From: Granulicella paludicola
GTDB taxonomy: Bacteria; Acidobacteriota; Terriglobia; Terriglobales; Acidobacteriaceae
Assembly (NCBI RefSeq): GCF_025685545.1
Contig: NZ_JAGSYC010000026.1
Span: 620,001 to 684,000, forward strand
DNA: 64,000 nt
Reading direction: 5' to 3'
Translations under genes and position numbers: made by a program
The notes under the pieces: model-generated
The model's input: only the letters and a program-made list of their open reading frames with translations
The model's database searches: none
Told to the model about the DNA's origin: nothing
In this document: piece after piece, positions 36,625-45,342 of the stretch
Position numbering within the stretch: the stretch's first letter is position 1
Layout: every line of letters begins with the position of its first letter

Positions 36625-37518
36625 ATGTTGAAACGCTGTTCGATGTTCGTTTTGTTGTTTCCGATGGTGGCCGGGCTTACCGGTTGCCTTTCGACGACCC
36701 GCGCAGTGCAGAAGACGCAGGCGCCGGACATCTACCGGACGGCTTCGGTGCAGACGCTCGAGAAGGAAGTCTCGGATCGCGACGCGGCGATAAAGACGAT
36801 GAACGCCCAGGTGCTGATCACCGCGAGCGTCGGTGGCTCGAAGGAAGGCAAGGTCACGCAGTACACCTCGTTCAAGGGGTACATCTTCGTGCAGAAGCCG
36901 GATCAGTTGAGGGTCGTGATGTTGATCCCGTTCCTCGGCTCGCGGGCGCTGGACATGGTGAGCGGCAACGGCAGCTTCACGATGGTCCACGCGACGAGTT
37001 CAGGCAGCGATGTCTGGATGCAGGGCACGAATGTGGTGACGAAGCCATCGAAGAACGGGCTGGAGAATCTGCGGCCGCCGGTGTTTCTGGATTCGATGTT
37101 GCTGCCGGGTGTGAAGGACGAGGACTACGTCAGCCTGACGGAATCGAGCCGTGTAGTTCAGCCTGCGACGAAGCACCAGGATGCGATCGACGAACCGGAT
37201 TACGACCTGATGATCTACACGCTGGTAGAAGGCCACGTCATGCGGCCCGCGCGGGTGATCCACATCAGCCGTGTCACGATGCTGCCGTTTCAGCAGGACA
37301 TCTACGACGAGCAAGGCCGGGTAGTTACGCAGGCGACGTATGACAAGTATCAGAAGTTCGGGGATCAGGATTTCCCGATGCTGATCAATATTCGGCGGCC
37401 ACTCGATGAGTACTCGCTGAAGATCGAAGTGACGAAGTTGACGCTGAATGAGCCTTTCGAGGCCGATCAATTCGATCTGAAGATTCCGCCGGACGCGGTA
37501 GTAAAGAAGATGGATTAG
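36625..37518 (+). CDS. LolA/LolB-like outer-membrane lipoprotein (DUF4292-type)
   Basis: About 297 residues. A signal peptide with lipobox LTGC ends near residue 21 (MLKRCSMFVLLFPMVAGLTGC), so it is lipid-anchored. The rest alternates short strands in a pattern like the half-barrel lipoprotein carriers LolA/LolB: TMNAQVLITASVGGSKEGKV, YIFVQKPDQLRVVMLIPFLG and PFEADQFDLKIPPDAVV. It may help lipoprotein or lipid handling at the outer membrane, but this is inference. An earlier GTG (36562) would add 21 residues before the signal; the lipobox favours 36625, although no clear ribosome binding site is seen. Confidence 0.75.
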   Translation: MLKRCSMFVLLFPMVAGLTGCLSTTRAVQKTQAPDIYRTASVQTLEKEVSDRDAAIKTMNAQVLITASVGGSKEGKVTQYTSFKGYIFVQKPDQLRVVMLIPFLGSRALDMVSGNGSFTMVHATSSGSDVWMQGTNVVTKPSKNGLENLRPPVFLDSMLLPGVKDEDYVSLTESSRVVQPATKHQDAIDEPDYDLMIYTLVEGHVMRPARVIHISRVTMLPFQQDIYDEQGRVVTQATYDKYQKFGDQDFPMLINIRRPLDEYSLKIEVTKLTLNEPFEADQFDLKIPPDAVVKKMD

Positions 37519-37540
37519 CAGCAGGAACGCAACAACGAAG

Positions 37541-37569
37541 AGACCTCACGATAGCCGTGAGGTCTTTTC
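37541..37569. terminator. Bidirectional hairpin terminator
   Basis: AGACCTCACG (37541-37550) pairs with CGTGAGGTCT (37556-37565) around ATAGC, then TTTCG. It lies between converging genes ending at 37518 and 37588. Confidence 0.8.
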
Positions 37570-37587
37570 GTTTGTGCTGATGTCAAG

Positions 37588-38658
37588 CTAGATCAGCCCG
37601 GCCCGCTTCGCATGAGAGGCGATCTGGCCGTTGATCTCAAGAGCGAGGGCGAGCGCAGCGCGGCCTGCTGTGCCGGGAACGCGTGGCGGCGTGCGGTCGC
37701 GTACCGATTGCAGGAAGTCTTCAATTTCAAGGCGAAGGGGTTCGCCTTTCACGATGTCGGCCTTCGAGAGATCGAGGCCGGCTGTGGGGTGTGCGGCTGC
37801 CGCGGGATGGGGTGTCCCGCTGGCGCCCCCCATGGAAGTTGCGACTGTGGCTGGCGAAAGGGTGACGCCAGCCATGGCCGCGGCTACAACCGCAGGATCG
37901 ACGGCGATCGTCAGCAACTCCTGTCGCGCGAAGTCGAGCGACAGGTACTGGTGCGGCTGGAAGAGTCGCAGCTTTCGCACCTGCTCGGTGGAGACGCGGC
38001 TGGCAGTGAAGTTCGCAATGCAGCCGGATTCGAACTCCAGGCGCACATTGGCGATGTCGACCTTGCGCGACAGGATGGGCAGCCCGACGGCGCGGACCTC
38101 GCGCACCGGTGAGTTGGTGAGCGAGAGCACGATGTCGAGGTCGTGGATCATCAGGTCGAGCACGACGTCGACGTCGAGCGAGCGCGGCGTGAAGATGCTG
38201 AGCCGGTGTGACTCGAAGAACATCGGCTTGTTCAACGCGGCTAGCGTCGCGGTGACGGCCGGGTTGAAGCGTTCCAAGTGGCCGACGGCAACGATGCGCT
38301 TATGCTGTTGCGCGAGGTCGAGCAGATGGTCGGCCTCAGCGAGGGACGCGGCAAAAGGCTTTTCGATGAGCACGTCGATGCCTGCGTAGAGAAGCTGTTC
38401 GGCGACTTCGGCGTGGTGGATCGTAGGCACGCAAACGCTGGCGGCGTCGATGGGCGTGGCTGCGATGAGCTGTCCAACAGTCTCGAAGGCAGGGAGGTCG
38501 CACTGTGCGGCGTACTCGGCACGGCGCGGCTCGCTGGCATCGACAAACGCGACGAGCTGAACCAGCTCGGGGTGCACTGTCTCCAGTTCACGGTAGACGC
38601 GGAGATGGTTGCGCCCGAAGGCGCCCGTGCCGATGACGGCGACGCGCAGTGCGGGCAT
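37588..38658 (-). CDS. Gfo/Idh/MocA family oxidoreductase
   Basis: A 356-residue NAD(P)-dependent sugar dehydrogenase. The Rossmann start is VAVIGTGAFGRNHLRVY and the conserved catalytic lysine is in VLIEKPFAAS. The second half (VGHLERFNPAV; FESHRLSIFTPRSLDVDVVLDLMIHDLDIVLSL; LDFARQ) closely resembles the UDP-N-acetylglucosamine 3-dehydrogenase type (GnnA-like) that is often found with lipid A genes, so it might make a 3-keto sugar for an amide-linked lipid A; that is inference. A Pro/Ala/Gly-rich insert of ~45 residues near residue 265 is unusual. The small gene at 38661 lies 2 bases upstream. Confidence 0.83.
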   Translation of the reverse strand: MPALRVAVIGTGAFGRNHLRVYRELETVHPELVQLVAFVDASEPRRAEYAAQCDLPAFETVGQLIAATPIDAASVCVPTIHHAEVAEQLLYAGIDVLIEKPFAASLAEADHLLDLAQQHKRIVAVGHLERFNPAVTATLAALNKPMFFESHRLSIFTPRSLDVDVVLDLMIHDLDIVLSLTNSPVREVRAVGLPILSRKVDIANVRLEFESGCIANFTASRVSTEQVRKLRLFQPHQYLSLDFARQELLTIAVDPAVVAAAMAGVTLSPATVATSMGGASGTPHPAAAAHPTAGLDLSKADIVKGEPLRLEIEDFLQSVRDRTPPRVPGTAGRAALALALEINGQIASHAKRAGLI

Positions 38659-38660
38659 GG

Positions 38661-38873
38661 CTACTTGTCTGCCGGGGCTTCGACGGCGGCGCGGCAGCGG
38701 GCGTAGAGCTCGAAGATCTGCGTGATCTGGTCTTCGGACTTGGGAGCACTGGGAATGCCGAAACCTGTGGAGGCGGCAGGCTTACCGCTGAGGTTGGCGT
38801 GAGGAGCGACGAACTTGAGCAGATCGAGAGCGATGTCTTCGGAGCGGCGGCCTGCGTTGTTGCTGGAGTCCAT
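38661..38873 (-). CDS. Small hypothetical protein, 70 residues
   Basis: I do not recognise this protein. It has no signal peptide, membrane segment or cysteine, and reads as a short polar N-terminus, a loop (GKPAASTGFGIPSAP) and a C-terminal helix (EDQITQIFELYARCRAAVEA). Its stop is directly followed by the start of the sugar dehydrogenase gene, so the two are probably cotranscribed and it may be an accessory to that enzyme. Confidence 0.6.
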   Translation of the reverse strand: MDSSNNAGRRSEDIALDLLKFVAPHANLSGKPAASTGFGIPSAPKSEDQITQIFELYARCRAAVEAPADK

Positions 38874-39033
38874 GAAGTACCTTTCGTGCGCGATAAGGCG
38901 CTAACGCGATGTTAGCGGGTGAGTGGAGTCAGGTGCAATGGGCAGCCGACGAGCGCACATAAGGACGAATGCCGGGAGTTTGGTGGGGATGGGGTTGCAC
39001 CACGAGAAGGACCGCGAATGCGGGGAGAGAACA

Positions 39034-39252
39034 ATGATGAGCAAGAACGAACTGCAGACGATTCTGGGATACCTGAACCTTGGCCTGGCAATCGCGCATA
39101 GCGCAGGTGTATCGGTGGGCCACTTTGGCGATACGGACTTTCTGCAACTGGCGCAGACCGTGAACGGCCTGCTGCTGAATGCGATTTCGCCGGCAGTGAC
39201 GGCTGCGCCAACGGTGGCGAGCGTTGCGGCGCCTGTCGCCATCACCAGCTAG
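39034..39252 (+). CDS. Small hypothetical protein, possibly phage-derived
   Basis: A 72-residue protein. A GGGAG sequence precedes the ATG pair at 39034. The N-terminal 45 residues are helical and hydrophobic in places (LQTILGYLNLGLAIAHSAG), and the last ~25 are a low-complexity Ala/Val/Pro/Thr tail. It resembles small proteins that accompany tail-fibre-like genes, and a tail-fibre-like gene follows 190 bases downstream. The function is unknown. The gap to the next gene contains GC-rich inverted words (GCCTCCGGGGCTGAAGCC) that look like a degraded intergenic repeat. Confidence 0.5.
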   Translation: MMSKNELQTILGYLNLGLAIAHSAGVSVGHFGDTDFLQLAQTVNGLLLNAISPAVTAAPTVASVAAPVAITS

Positions 39253-39442
39253 AGGTCTGTTGGGTGGGATCGATGGGCATGGCTTTCGCCTCTTGGGAGG
39301 AACTCTTTGAGTGCCTCCGGGGCTGAAGCCACGCCCACCGCCCATCGGAGGGATGAGCCCGGAGGCCGGTCCTTAGGCTGCGCCCCGGGTGACAAAGAAT
39401 ATGGCGGCTAATTTTGGCGGGAGGTGGGGATTGGAGGGAACA

Positions 39443-40705
39443 ATGAAGAGATTGCGACCAGGTGTGATGCTGGTGAGCTTTTTACTGGCAGTATTCGGAA
39501 CGGTAGCGCAGACGCCGCTGCCGACGACGACGGTGCAGGACACGGTCTATAACGCAAGCGGCGCGCCCACCAGTGGAACTGTGGTGGTGAGCTGGGGAGC
39601 CTTTACGACGGCCACCGGCGCCTCCGTTCCGGCAGGGAGTACGTCGGCGACGATCGGAGCGAACGGGCTTTTATCGATTACGCTGGCACCAAATGCGGAG
39701 GCTTCGCCGCTGGGCAGTTATTACACGGCGACGTTTCACCTGAGCGACGGCACAACGAGCCGACAGTTCTGGGTGTTGCCGCAGACCGTGGCCGGTGGAG
39801 GTCCGGCGAAGCTGGCGGCGATTCAAAACTCTGTACTGCCGACCAGCGTGGCGATGCAGACGGTATCGAAGGCATATGTGGATACGGCGATTGCGAAGGC
39901 AGTCACAGGCACGCCTGCGGATACGTCCTCGCTGTATGTGCTGAAGACCGGCGATACGATGACGGGGCCGCTCCTGCTGCCCGCTGATCCGGTGAGTCCT
40001 CTGCAGGCGGCTGACAAGAACTATGTCGACGAGAATGTGACGGCGATCGCAAGCGGCGTGGGTGGCAAGGTGAGTCTGCTGCCAGCAGCAACGCAGGTGG
40101 TCACGCAGCCGAGCGGCACGCAGCTGGAGACCAATCTGCTGAACGGCGAGGTGTATGCGAATGAGTATCTCAGCGGCTTCGGCAACAACGGCATAGCGAA
40201 TGCGCTGGCGACGCCAGATTGCACGAGCGGCTGCGATGTAAAGGTCGATCCGAAGTATGTCGGCAGCGATGTGGCAAACCTGGCGTACATGCCGGGGCAG
40301 ACAAATGTGATCGACCAGCGGGGCGGCGGTGAGGCGATCACGACGCTCGATCCGTTGCCGAAGACGGGGAATGCCAATGTGAGTGAGGCGATCCATCAGG
40401 AGGCGACGCTGAGCGAGCAGGGCCTGCAGGCGCTGCGGCCTGGGGCTGTCGGTGTGGCGCAGTATACGGAGGCGCTGGAATTGGCGGCACCGGCTGGGGG
40501 ATCGAACCTGTACCCCGAGACGATCGAGACGCCGCCATACTTCAAGAGCACGTATGGCGTGCTGCAAATGACGGGCACGTACAACACGCAGGGTCAGCAT
40601 GTGCAGATGGGCAGCTCGATCAACTGCTTTGGCGTGGGTGACTGCCTTGCGGGCAGCCAGTTCATCCTGTCGTCGGGCGGGTATCGAGACAATGCGGATG
40701 AAGCA
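39443..40705 (+). pseudogene. Truncated phage-tail-fibre-like secreted protein
   Basis: A signal peptide (LRPGVMLVSFLLAVFGTVAQ) after a GGAGG-preceded ATG starts the gene. Near residue 180 is the tail-fibre repeat LKTGDTMTGPLLLPADPVSP followed by LQAADKNYVD, the pattern common in phage fibres and in large acidobacterial secreted proteins. The homology-like sequence runs to SSINCFGVGDCLAGSQFIL and SSGGYRDNADE (to about 40700); in such proteins a long beta-helix normally follows. Here the frame stays open to 41614 but becomes Arg-rich and runs antisense to the amylase gene, so the 3' part is judged lost. The break meets a small coiled-coil gene. Confidence 0.6.
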
Positions 40706-40865
40706 GCTTCTGGGAATTGGCCAGCCAGGGCGGCTCAATCAGTTAGAGGCACGCGTCGAAGCCCACGAACGCAGTGTCCAGCAGCTGAAAGGACTCGCCG
40801 GAGCCTTCGGTGGCCTACTCACCGTGATCCATGTAGCCATCGCTTACTGGAGCGGGCGACACTGA
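40698..40865 (+). CDS. Small coiled-coil plus membrane-segment protein
   Basis: 55 residues from the ATG at 40698 (one at 40692 is also possible). A heptad-like helix (LNQLEARVEAHERSVQQLKG) is followed by a hydrophobic segment (AFGGLLTVIHVAIAYW). This layout resembles the haemolysin XhlA or small holin-associated proteins of prophages. It overlaps the 3' end of the truncated fibre-like gene in another frame and may be the far end of a deletion that joined the two. Converges with the amylase gene 27 bases away. Confidence 0.5.
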   Translation: MKQLLGIGQPGRLNQLEARVEAHERSVQQLKGLAGAFGGLLTVIHVAIAYWSGRH

Positions 40866-40891
40866 GGCCGCCCGCTCCACAGGATCGCCTG

Positions 40892-42223
40892 TTACTCAAA
40901 CACAGGGGCGTATACGCAGTATCCACGCGGCGGCGCTGGGAACTCCGCATTGCCGTCGCCATCAGTCGTGCGCTCATCGGGATGGGCAATATCGTGCCCA
41001 TCCCACGCCACCGGCTTGAACCGTTGATTCGCCCACTTTGTCTTAACGGAGGTGCCACTCCATTTGTCGCCCAGATTATTCAGCACGTAGATCAGGCCCG
41101 TCTGCCCTTCGTTGCCGCCGCGCTGCATGATGTACAGATCGTTGTCCACATGCAGAACGCAGCTCTCGCCGCCAGCGTGCGCGTGGTGAGCCGCAATCAG
41201 CGCATCGATACCACCCGGCGTACCCGGACGTGCCAACTCGCAGTTGTAGTAGTCGTACCAGAACACGCACGGATAGCCGTCATTCGTCAGGATGAACGAG
41301 TACGCGAGCATCTTGTCGTTCACAATTTCGTTGCCGCCCATATCGTGGTTCTCGACGAAGGTCACAGCATTGAACGGCCGCGATGCCACGACGGAGTTGC
41401 TGTTGGCAAGATTCGTCAAGCCATAGCCGGGCTTATCGCATACATCCTTCAGCTTGTAACGCAGTGGAAAGTCGAATGCTGCGATCTGCTGATCGGTCAC
41501 CCGGTTTATGCGATCCAGCCAGCCTTCGATATCCTCCGGCCCGGACCAGTATTCTCCAACAACGAAAGGGGTAAAGTCTTTGCCGTCTTTCTGATACTGA
41601 TACTTTGCGAGTAGGCCGATCATCCATGCGCCAAAGCCCTTGACGAAATCGAAGCGGAAGCCATCAAAGCCCAGCTCTTCGATGACCATCCGCGCATATT
41701 CATACATCGCTTCATACACGCGAGGATTGCGATGGCAAAGATGCGGAAAGCCAGCAAAATTCTCGCCTTCCATCATCACCTTTTCGTAGCGGCTCGGATG
41801 AAAGCAGTTCCAATCGCGCGGGAACTTGCCGCTCTTTGGATTGAATTTCGTCCAACGCTTTTCGCCATCGATCGGGTTCACCTCTTCTTCGTCGGCGCCG
41901 GAGTTGTGGTTGATGACCATGTCGGCGATAGCGCCCATGCCGTTATCGTGGATCGCCTTGATCAGCTTCTCCAACTCGGCGCGATTGCCATAGGCAGTCT
42001 TCACGGCGCCCTTCTGGTCGATGTCGCCGAGGTCGAAGTAATCGTAAGGGTCGTAGCCGTTGGAGCTCTGGGTGGGGCATTTTGAAATCGGCGGCAGCCA
42101 CAGAGAATCGAAGCCAGAAGCCTTGAGCTGCGGCACCTTCTCGGCCACGTTGTTCCACCACTCGCCCACCTTGTTTTCCTTCGCTGCGGCATCCCAGTAA
42201 AACGCCTGCATCATCACGGCCAT
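40892..42223 (-). CDS. Alpha-amylase (GH13), cytoplasmic
   Basis: Hydrolyses alpha-1,4-glucan links, 443 residues. The four GH13 regions are visible: ADMVINHN (region I), GFDGFRFDFVKGF with the nucleophile Asp (II), FVVGEYW with the acid/base Glu (III) and FVENHDMGG (IV). The layout (GYDPYDYFDLGDIDQKGAV; VFWYDYYN) resembles bacterial and plant-type amylases of GH13_5/6. No signal peptide is seen, so it probably acts on internal glycogen or imported maltodextrin. It stands alone with no other glycogen gene nearby. Confidence 0.92.
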   Translation of the reverse strand: MAVMMQAFYWDAAAKENKVGEWWNNVAEKVPQLKASGFDSLWLPPISKCPTQSSNGYDPYDYFDLGDIDQKGAVKTAYGNRAELEKLIKAIHDNGMGAIADMVINHNSGADEEEVNPIDGEKRWTKFNPKSGKFPRDWNCFHPSRYEKVMMEGENFAGFPHLCHRNPRVYEAMYEYARMVIEELGFDGFRFDFVKGFGAWMIGLLAKYQYQKDGKDFTPFVVGEYWSGPEDIEGWLDRINRVTDQQIAAFDFPLRYKLKDVCDKPGYGLTNLANSNSVVASRPFNAVTFVENHDMGGNEIVNDKMLAYSFILTNDGYPCVFWYDYYNCELARPGTPGGIDALIAAHHAHAGGESCVLHVDNDLYIMQRGGNEGQTGLIYVLNNLGDKWSGTSVKTKWANQRFKPVAWDGHDIAHPDERTTDGDGNAEFPAPPRGYCVYAPVFE

Positions 42224-42334
42224 TGTGCTTGCCTACTTTCGCTCTTATTTCAGTAACAGCGATTAGGATGCGCGATGGGCCGAAAATAGCAGCTTGCCAC
42301 TTTGGAGCAGCTCACTATGCAGGCTCAAAAGATA

Positions 42335-42361
42335 ACGGCGGACTCAAAAAGAGCCCGCCGT
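42335..42361 (-). terminator. Hairpin terminator after sucB
   Basis: ACGGCGGACTC (42335-42345) pairs with GAGCCCGCCGT (42351-42361) with one G-T pair, around AAAAA on the plus strand. It lies downstream of the sucB stop on the minus strand. Confidence 0.65.
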
Positions 42362-42387
42362 TGTTGATCCGTTCGTATCGTTGAAGC

Positions 42388-44028
42388 CTAGCCGATGTCC
42401 TCGGTCCAGTTCTCCAGGTACTGCTTGAAGTCCGTCATGAACTTGCCCGCATCCGCCCCGTCGATCGTTCGGTGGTCGAATCCGAGCGTGAAGCGCTGTA
42501 TCCAGCGGATCGCGATCGAGTCGTTACCGTCCTTGTCAGTCAGCACCATCGGCTCCTTGTTCAATCCGCCGATGCCGAGAATCGCCGACTGCGGCTGAGC
42601 AATGATCGGCGTTCCAAACTGCTCGCCGAAGATGCCGGAGTTGGTCAGCGTAAACGTGCCGCCAGACACTTCATCGGGAGCGAGCTTCTTGTTGCGAGCG
42701 CGGTCCGCAACGTCCACGATCGCGCGCGTGATGCCGAGGAAGTTCTTCTCCTCCGTCTGCTTGATGACCGGGACGATCAGGCCCCAGTCCAGCGCGACGG
42801 CGATGCCAATGTTGATGTTCTTGTTGTACAGAATCGCATCGCCCTGCATCGCCGCGTTCACGATCGGGTGCTTGCGCAGCGCGTTGATTGCAGCGCGCGT
42901 GATGAACGGCATGTATGTCAGCTTCACCCCGTTGCGCTGCTCGTACTTGTTCTTTTCCTTCTCGCGCAACTTCACGATGCGTGTCATGTCCACCTTGAAT
43001 ACCGTGTGGACATGCGGGCTGGTCGCCTTGCTTTCGACCATGCGCTTCGCAATGATGGAACGCATCTTCGACAGCGGTACGAGCTCGCCCGGTGCGGGGG
43101 AGTAGGCCGGAGCCGGTGCGGCCTTCGGAGCTGCCGGGGTCGGAGTCGTTGCAGGCGCAGCGACGACTGGCGCGGGAGCAGCCGAAGGAGCTGAGGGCGC
43201 TCCTTCAAGGTGGCCCAGGATGTCCTGCTTGGTGATGCGACCCGAGGCACCGCTACCGGCAACGCCGGAGAGATCGACATTGTTCTCCGAGGCGATTTTG
43301 CGGACCAGCGGCGAAGAGCGTGGCGTCTCGCCAGCAGAAGCAGAAGCGACCGGCGCAGCAGCCGGTGCAGCCGCAGGGGCGGGAGCAGCAGCCTTCGGAG
43401 CCGCCACCGGAGCCGCCGCGCCGCCGCCGATCACAGCTACGATCGAACCAACGGTGACGGTCTGGCCTTCCTGCACCTTGATTTCGGTGAGCGTGCCAGC
43501 AGCGGGCGAAGGAATTTCTGCATCCACCTTGTCGGTCGAGATCTCGAAGATCGGCTCGTCGCGCTCTACCTTGTCGCCGACCTTCTTCAGCCACTTGGTC
43601 AGTGTGCCTTCGGTGATGGACTCACCCATCTGAGGCATCGGCACTTCCGTACCGGGGCCTGCCGCAGCAGCGGGTGCCTCAGGAGCAGGCGCCGGAGCAG
43701 CCGCATCGTTCGCAGCCGTCGTCGTCGCAGCAGGAGTGACGCTCTCAGCCTTCGCAGGAGCGGCAGGTGCAGGGGCCGCAGGAGAAGAGCCAGCCTCCTC
43801 GATCGCGCAGACAACTGTACCGACAGTAACAGTCGCGCCCTCTTCCACCTTGATCGCGCCCAGAATACCGGCAGCGGGGGAGGGAATCTCTGCATCCACC
43901 TTGTCGGTAGAGATTTCGAACAGGGGTTCGTCGCGAGCAACCGTATCACCCGGCTTCTTCAGCCACTTGGTCAGCGTACCTTCGGTGATGGACTCGCCCA
44001 TCTGGGGCATTACGACATCGGTTGCCAT
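42388..44028 (-). CDS. sucB: Dihydrolipoamide acyltransferase (2-oxo acid dehydrogenase E2)
   Basis: The E2 core of a 2-oxoglutarate, pyruvate or branched-chain dehydrogenase, about 546 residues. It has two lipoyl domains, each with the lipoylated lysine in EISTDKVDAEIPSPAAG, separated by Ala/Pro-rich linkers, then a peripheral-subunit-binding domain (SPLVRKIASENNVDLSGV; GRITKQDIL) and the catalytic domain with DHRTIDGAD near the end. Two lipoyl domains and the family resemblance favour the 2-oxoglutarate type, but the E1 partner is not in the window, so the symbol is tentative. The ATG at 44028 (MATDVVMPQMG) follows GGAGAG. Confidence 0.88.
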   Translation of the reverse strand: MATDVVMPQMGESITEGTLTKWLKKPGDTVARDEPLFEISTDKVDAEIPSPAAGILGAIKVEEGATVTVGTVVCAIEEAGSSPAAPAPAAPAKAESVTPAATTTAANDAAAPAPAPEAPAAAAGPGTEVPMPQMGESITEGTLTKWLKKVGDKVERDEPIFEISTDKVDAEIPSPAAGTLTEIKVQEGQTVTVGSIVAVIGGGAAAPVAAPKAAAPAPAAAPAAAPVASASAGETPRSSPLVRKIASENNVDLSGVAGSGASGRITKQDILGHLEGAPSAPSAAPAPVVAAPATTPTPAAPKAAPAPAYSPAPGELVPLSKMRSIIAKRMVESKATSPHVHTVFKVDMTRIVKLREKEKNKYEQRNGVKLTYMPFITRAAINALRKHPIVNAAMQGDAILYNKNINIGIAVALDWGLIVPVIKQTEEKNFLGITRAIVDVADRARNKKLAPDEVSGGTFTLTNSGIFGEQFGTPIIAQPQSAILGIGGLNKEPMVLTDKDGNDSIAIRWIQRFTLGFDHRTIDGADAGKFMTDFKQYLENWTEDIG

Positions 44029-44149
44029 AGAAATAAACTCTCCGGAAATAAGTGAGGCGCTCAGGCGCAACTCTCGGATTATACGGTGGCAAAACAAGCC
44101 TTGGCTGAGAAATCGCTGCACTCTGTACCAGTCGGTAAGGAAAGGCTTG

Positions 44150-44881
44150 CTAAGCGGTCACGCCCAGGTCCAGCAGATCTTCGAGCGATTCGACCGCCAG
44201 TACCTGCCGCTGGAACACGTGTCCGAACTTCGCAGCGACGTGGTTTGCCACCTCGGCAAGTGTCGGCGGCGGATCAAGCGGCGTCTCCAGCTCCAGCGAG
44301 GTCACCGGCTTGTCCGCGATCCCGCAGGGCACGATCCACTGGAAGTCGCGCAGGTCGGTCGTCACGTTCAAAGCGAAACCGTGGGAGGTCACCGCCTGCG
44401 ATACATGGATGCCAATGGCAGCAATCTTCTTCTCCGGCACGGACCCGCCCGCATAGGTCCATACGCCGGTCAGCTTGCAGATACGCTGGGCCGGAACGCC
44501 GAAGTCCTTGCAGGTAAGAATCAACGCCTCTTCCATCAGACGAACGAAGTCGACTGGGCCGAGGTGAGGGCCCTTTTTGCCTGGGAGATCGCCGCGTAGG
44601 TCGAAGATCGGGTAGCCCACCAGCTGCCCCGGCCCGTGATACGTCACGTCGCCGCCTCGGTTGATCTCGTGGACCTCAACGCCCTTAGCTGCGAGAGCTT
44701 CATCGCTGGCGAGGATGTTCGCCCGCGTGGCATTGCGACCCAGCGTCAGCACCGGTTCATGCTCGAGCAGCAGCAGCGTATCGCCAATAGTGCCAGCCTT
44801 ACGCGCCGCAACGACCTCGTTCATCACGCGTATGCCTTCAGCGTAGGGGATGCGGCCGAGTTGAAGGAGGTGCATGTGCAT
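44150..44881 (-). CDS. lipB: Octanoyltransferase LipB
   Basis: Transfers octanoyl from acyl carrier protein to lipoyl domains, the first step of lipoate synthesis. 243 residues with GGDVTYHGPGQLVGYPIFDL, the catalytic lysine in KKIAAIGIHVSQAVTSHGFA and the catalytic cysteine in IVPCGIADK. Its start codon shares one base with the stop of the broken hicA gene (TAATG), so translation may have been coupled to it. Downstream is sucB, its likely substrate, and upstream the lpdA gene: a lipoate module. Confidence 0.94.
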   Translation of the reverse strand: MHMHLLQLGRIPYAEGIRVMNEVVAARKAGTIGDTLLLLEHEPVLTLGRNATRANILASDEALAAKGVEVHEINRGGDVTYHGPGQLVGYPIFDLRGDLPGKKGPHLGPVDFVRLMEEALILTCKDFGVPAQRICKLTGVWTYAGGSVPEKKIAAIGIHVSQAVTSHGFALNVTTDLRDFQWIVPCGIADKPVTSLELETPLDPPPTLAEVANHVAAKFGHVFQRQVLAVESLEDLLDLGVTA

Positions 44882-45093
44882 TAGAGAAGCTCGCGGAACT
44901 GATCTACGCTAAGGCCAGCGTCCTTCACGATCCCAAACATAGTGAAGGCGTTGATAGGGTTGGCTCTTGGGATGACCATTGTTCTGGAACCATCGGACAG
45001 GATGATGTGGCCACTCTGGCGAACGATTTGGAAACCTGCACGCTATAAGGCCTTGATCGCTTGCTGATGAGAAATACCGGGCAGTTTGCCCAT
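44881..45093 (-). pseudogene. hicA: HicA toxin gene with in-frame nonsense codon
   Basis: Read from the ATG at 45093 (overlapping the hicB stop as ATGA), the frame gives MGKLPGISHQQAIKAL, then a TAG at codon 17 (45043-45045), then RAGFQIVRQSGHIILSDG and IVKDAGLSVDQFRELL before the real stop. This is the full HicA double-stranded-RNA-binding-like fold, about 70 residues, with the expected active-site histidine in RQSGHIIL. One base change (for example GAG or AAG to TAG) would create the stop, so the toxin is probably dead, unless the codon is read through or translation restarts. Confidence 0.85.
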
Positions 45094-45290
45094 CAGGAAG
45101 CTACTTCTACATAGCGTACTTCACGCAGCTTCTCCATTTCGGCCTTCACCTCAAGGTAGTCCTTGATGGCATCTTTGATATTGGCGAGGGCCTCTTCCTC
45201 GGTCGCGCCCTGCGACCAGCATCCCGGGAGATCGGGACAGCCGACTGCGTAGCCTTCTTCGGAGTGGATCAGTTCGACTTTGTATGTCAT
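45093..45290 (-). CDS. hicB: HicB-family antitoxin
   Basis: 65 residues with the HicB partial RNase-H fold: YKVELIHSEEGYAVGCPDLPGCWSQG-type pattern with CPDLPGCWSQGATEEEALANIKDAI. AAGGAG lies 7 bases before the ATG. It appears intact. The order is hicB before hicA, the reverse of the classic arrangement. It sits between lpdA and the broken hicA. With the toxin inactivated it may now be free of selection or serve only as a DNA- or RNA-binding regulator. This short form lacks an obvious C-terminal DNA-binding domain. Confidence 0.88.
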   Translation of the reverse strand: MTYKVELIHSEEGYAVGCPDLPGCWSQGATEEEALANIKDAIKDYLEVKAEMEKLREVRYVEVAS

Positions 45291-45342
45291 CGCGAACTCC
45301 TTGGCTCATCCAGTTTACTATGCATCGATATTTCACCAGACA

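Noticed and set aside
40710-41614. Continuation of the tail-fibre-like frame
   Set aside because: The text becomes Arg-rich and is antisense to the amylase gene with its four GH13 motifs; treated as open by chance.
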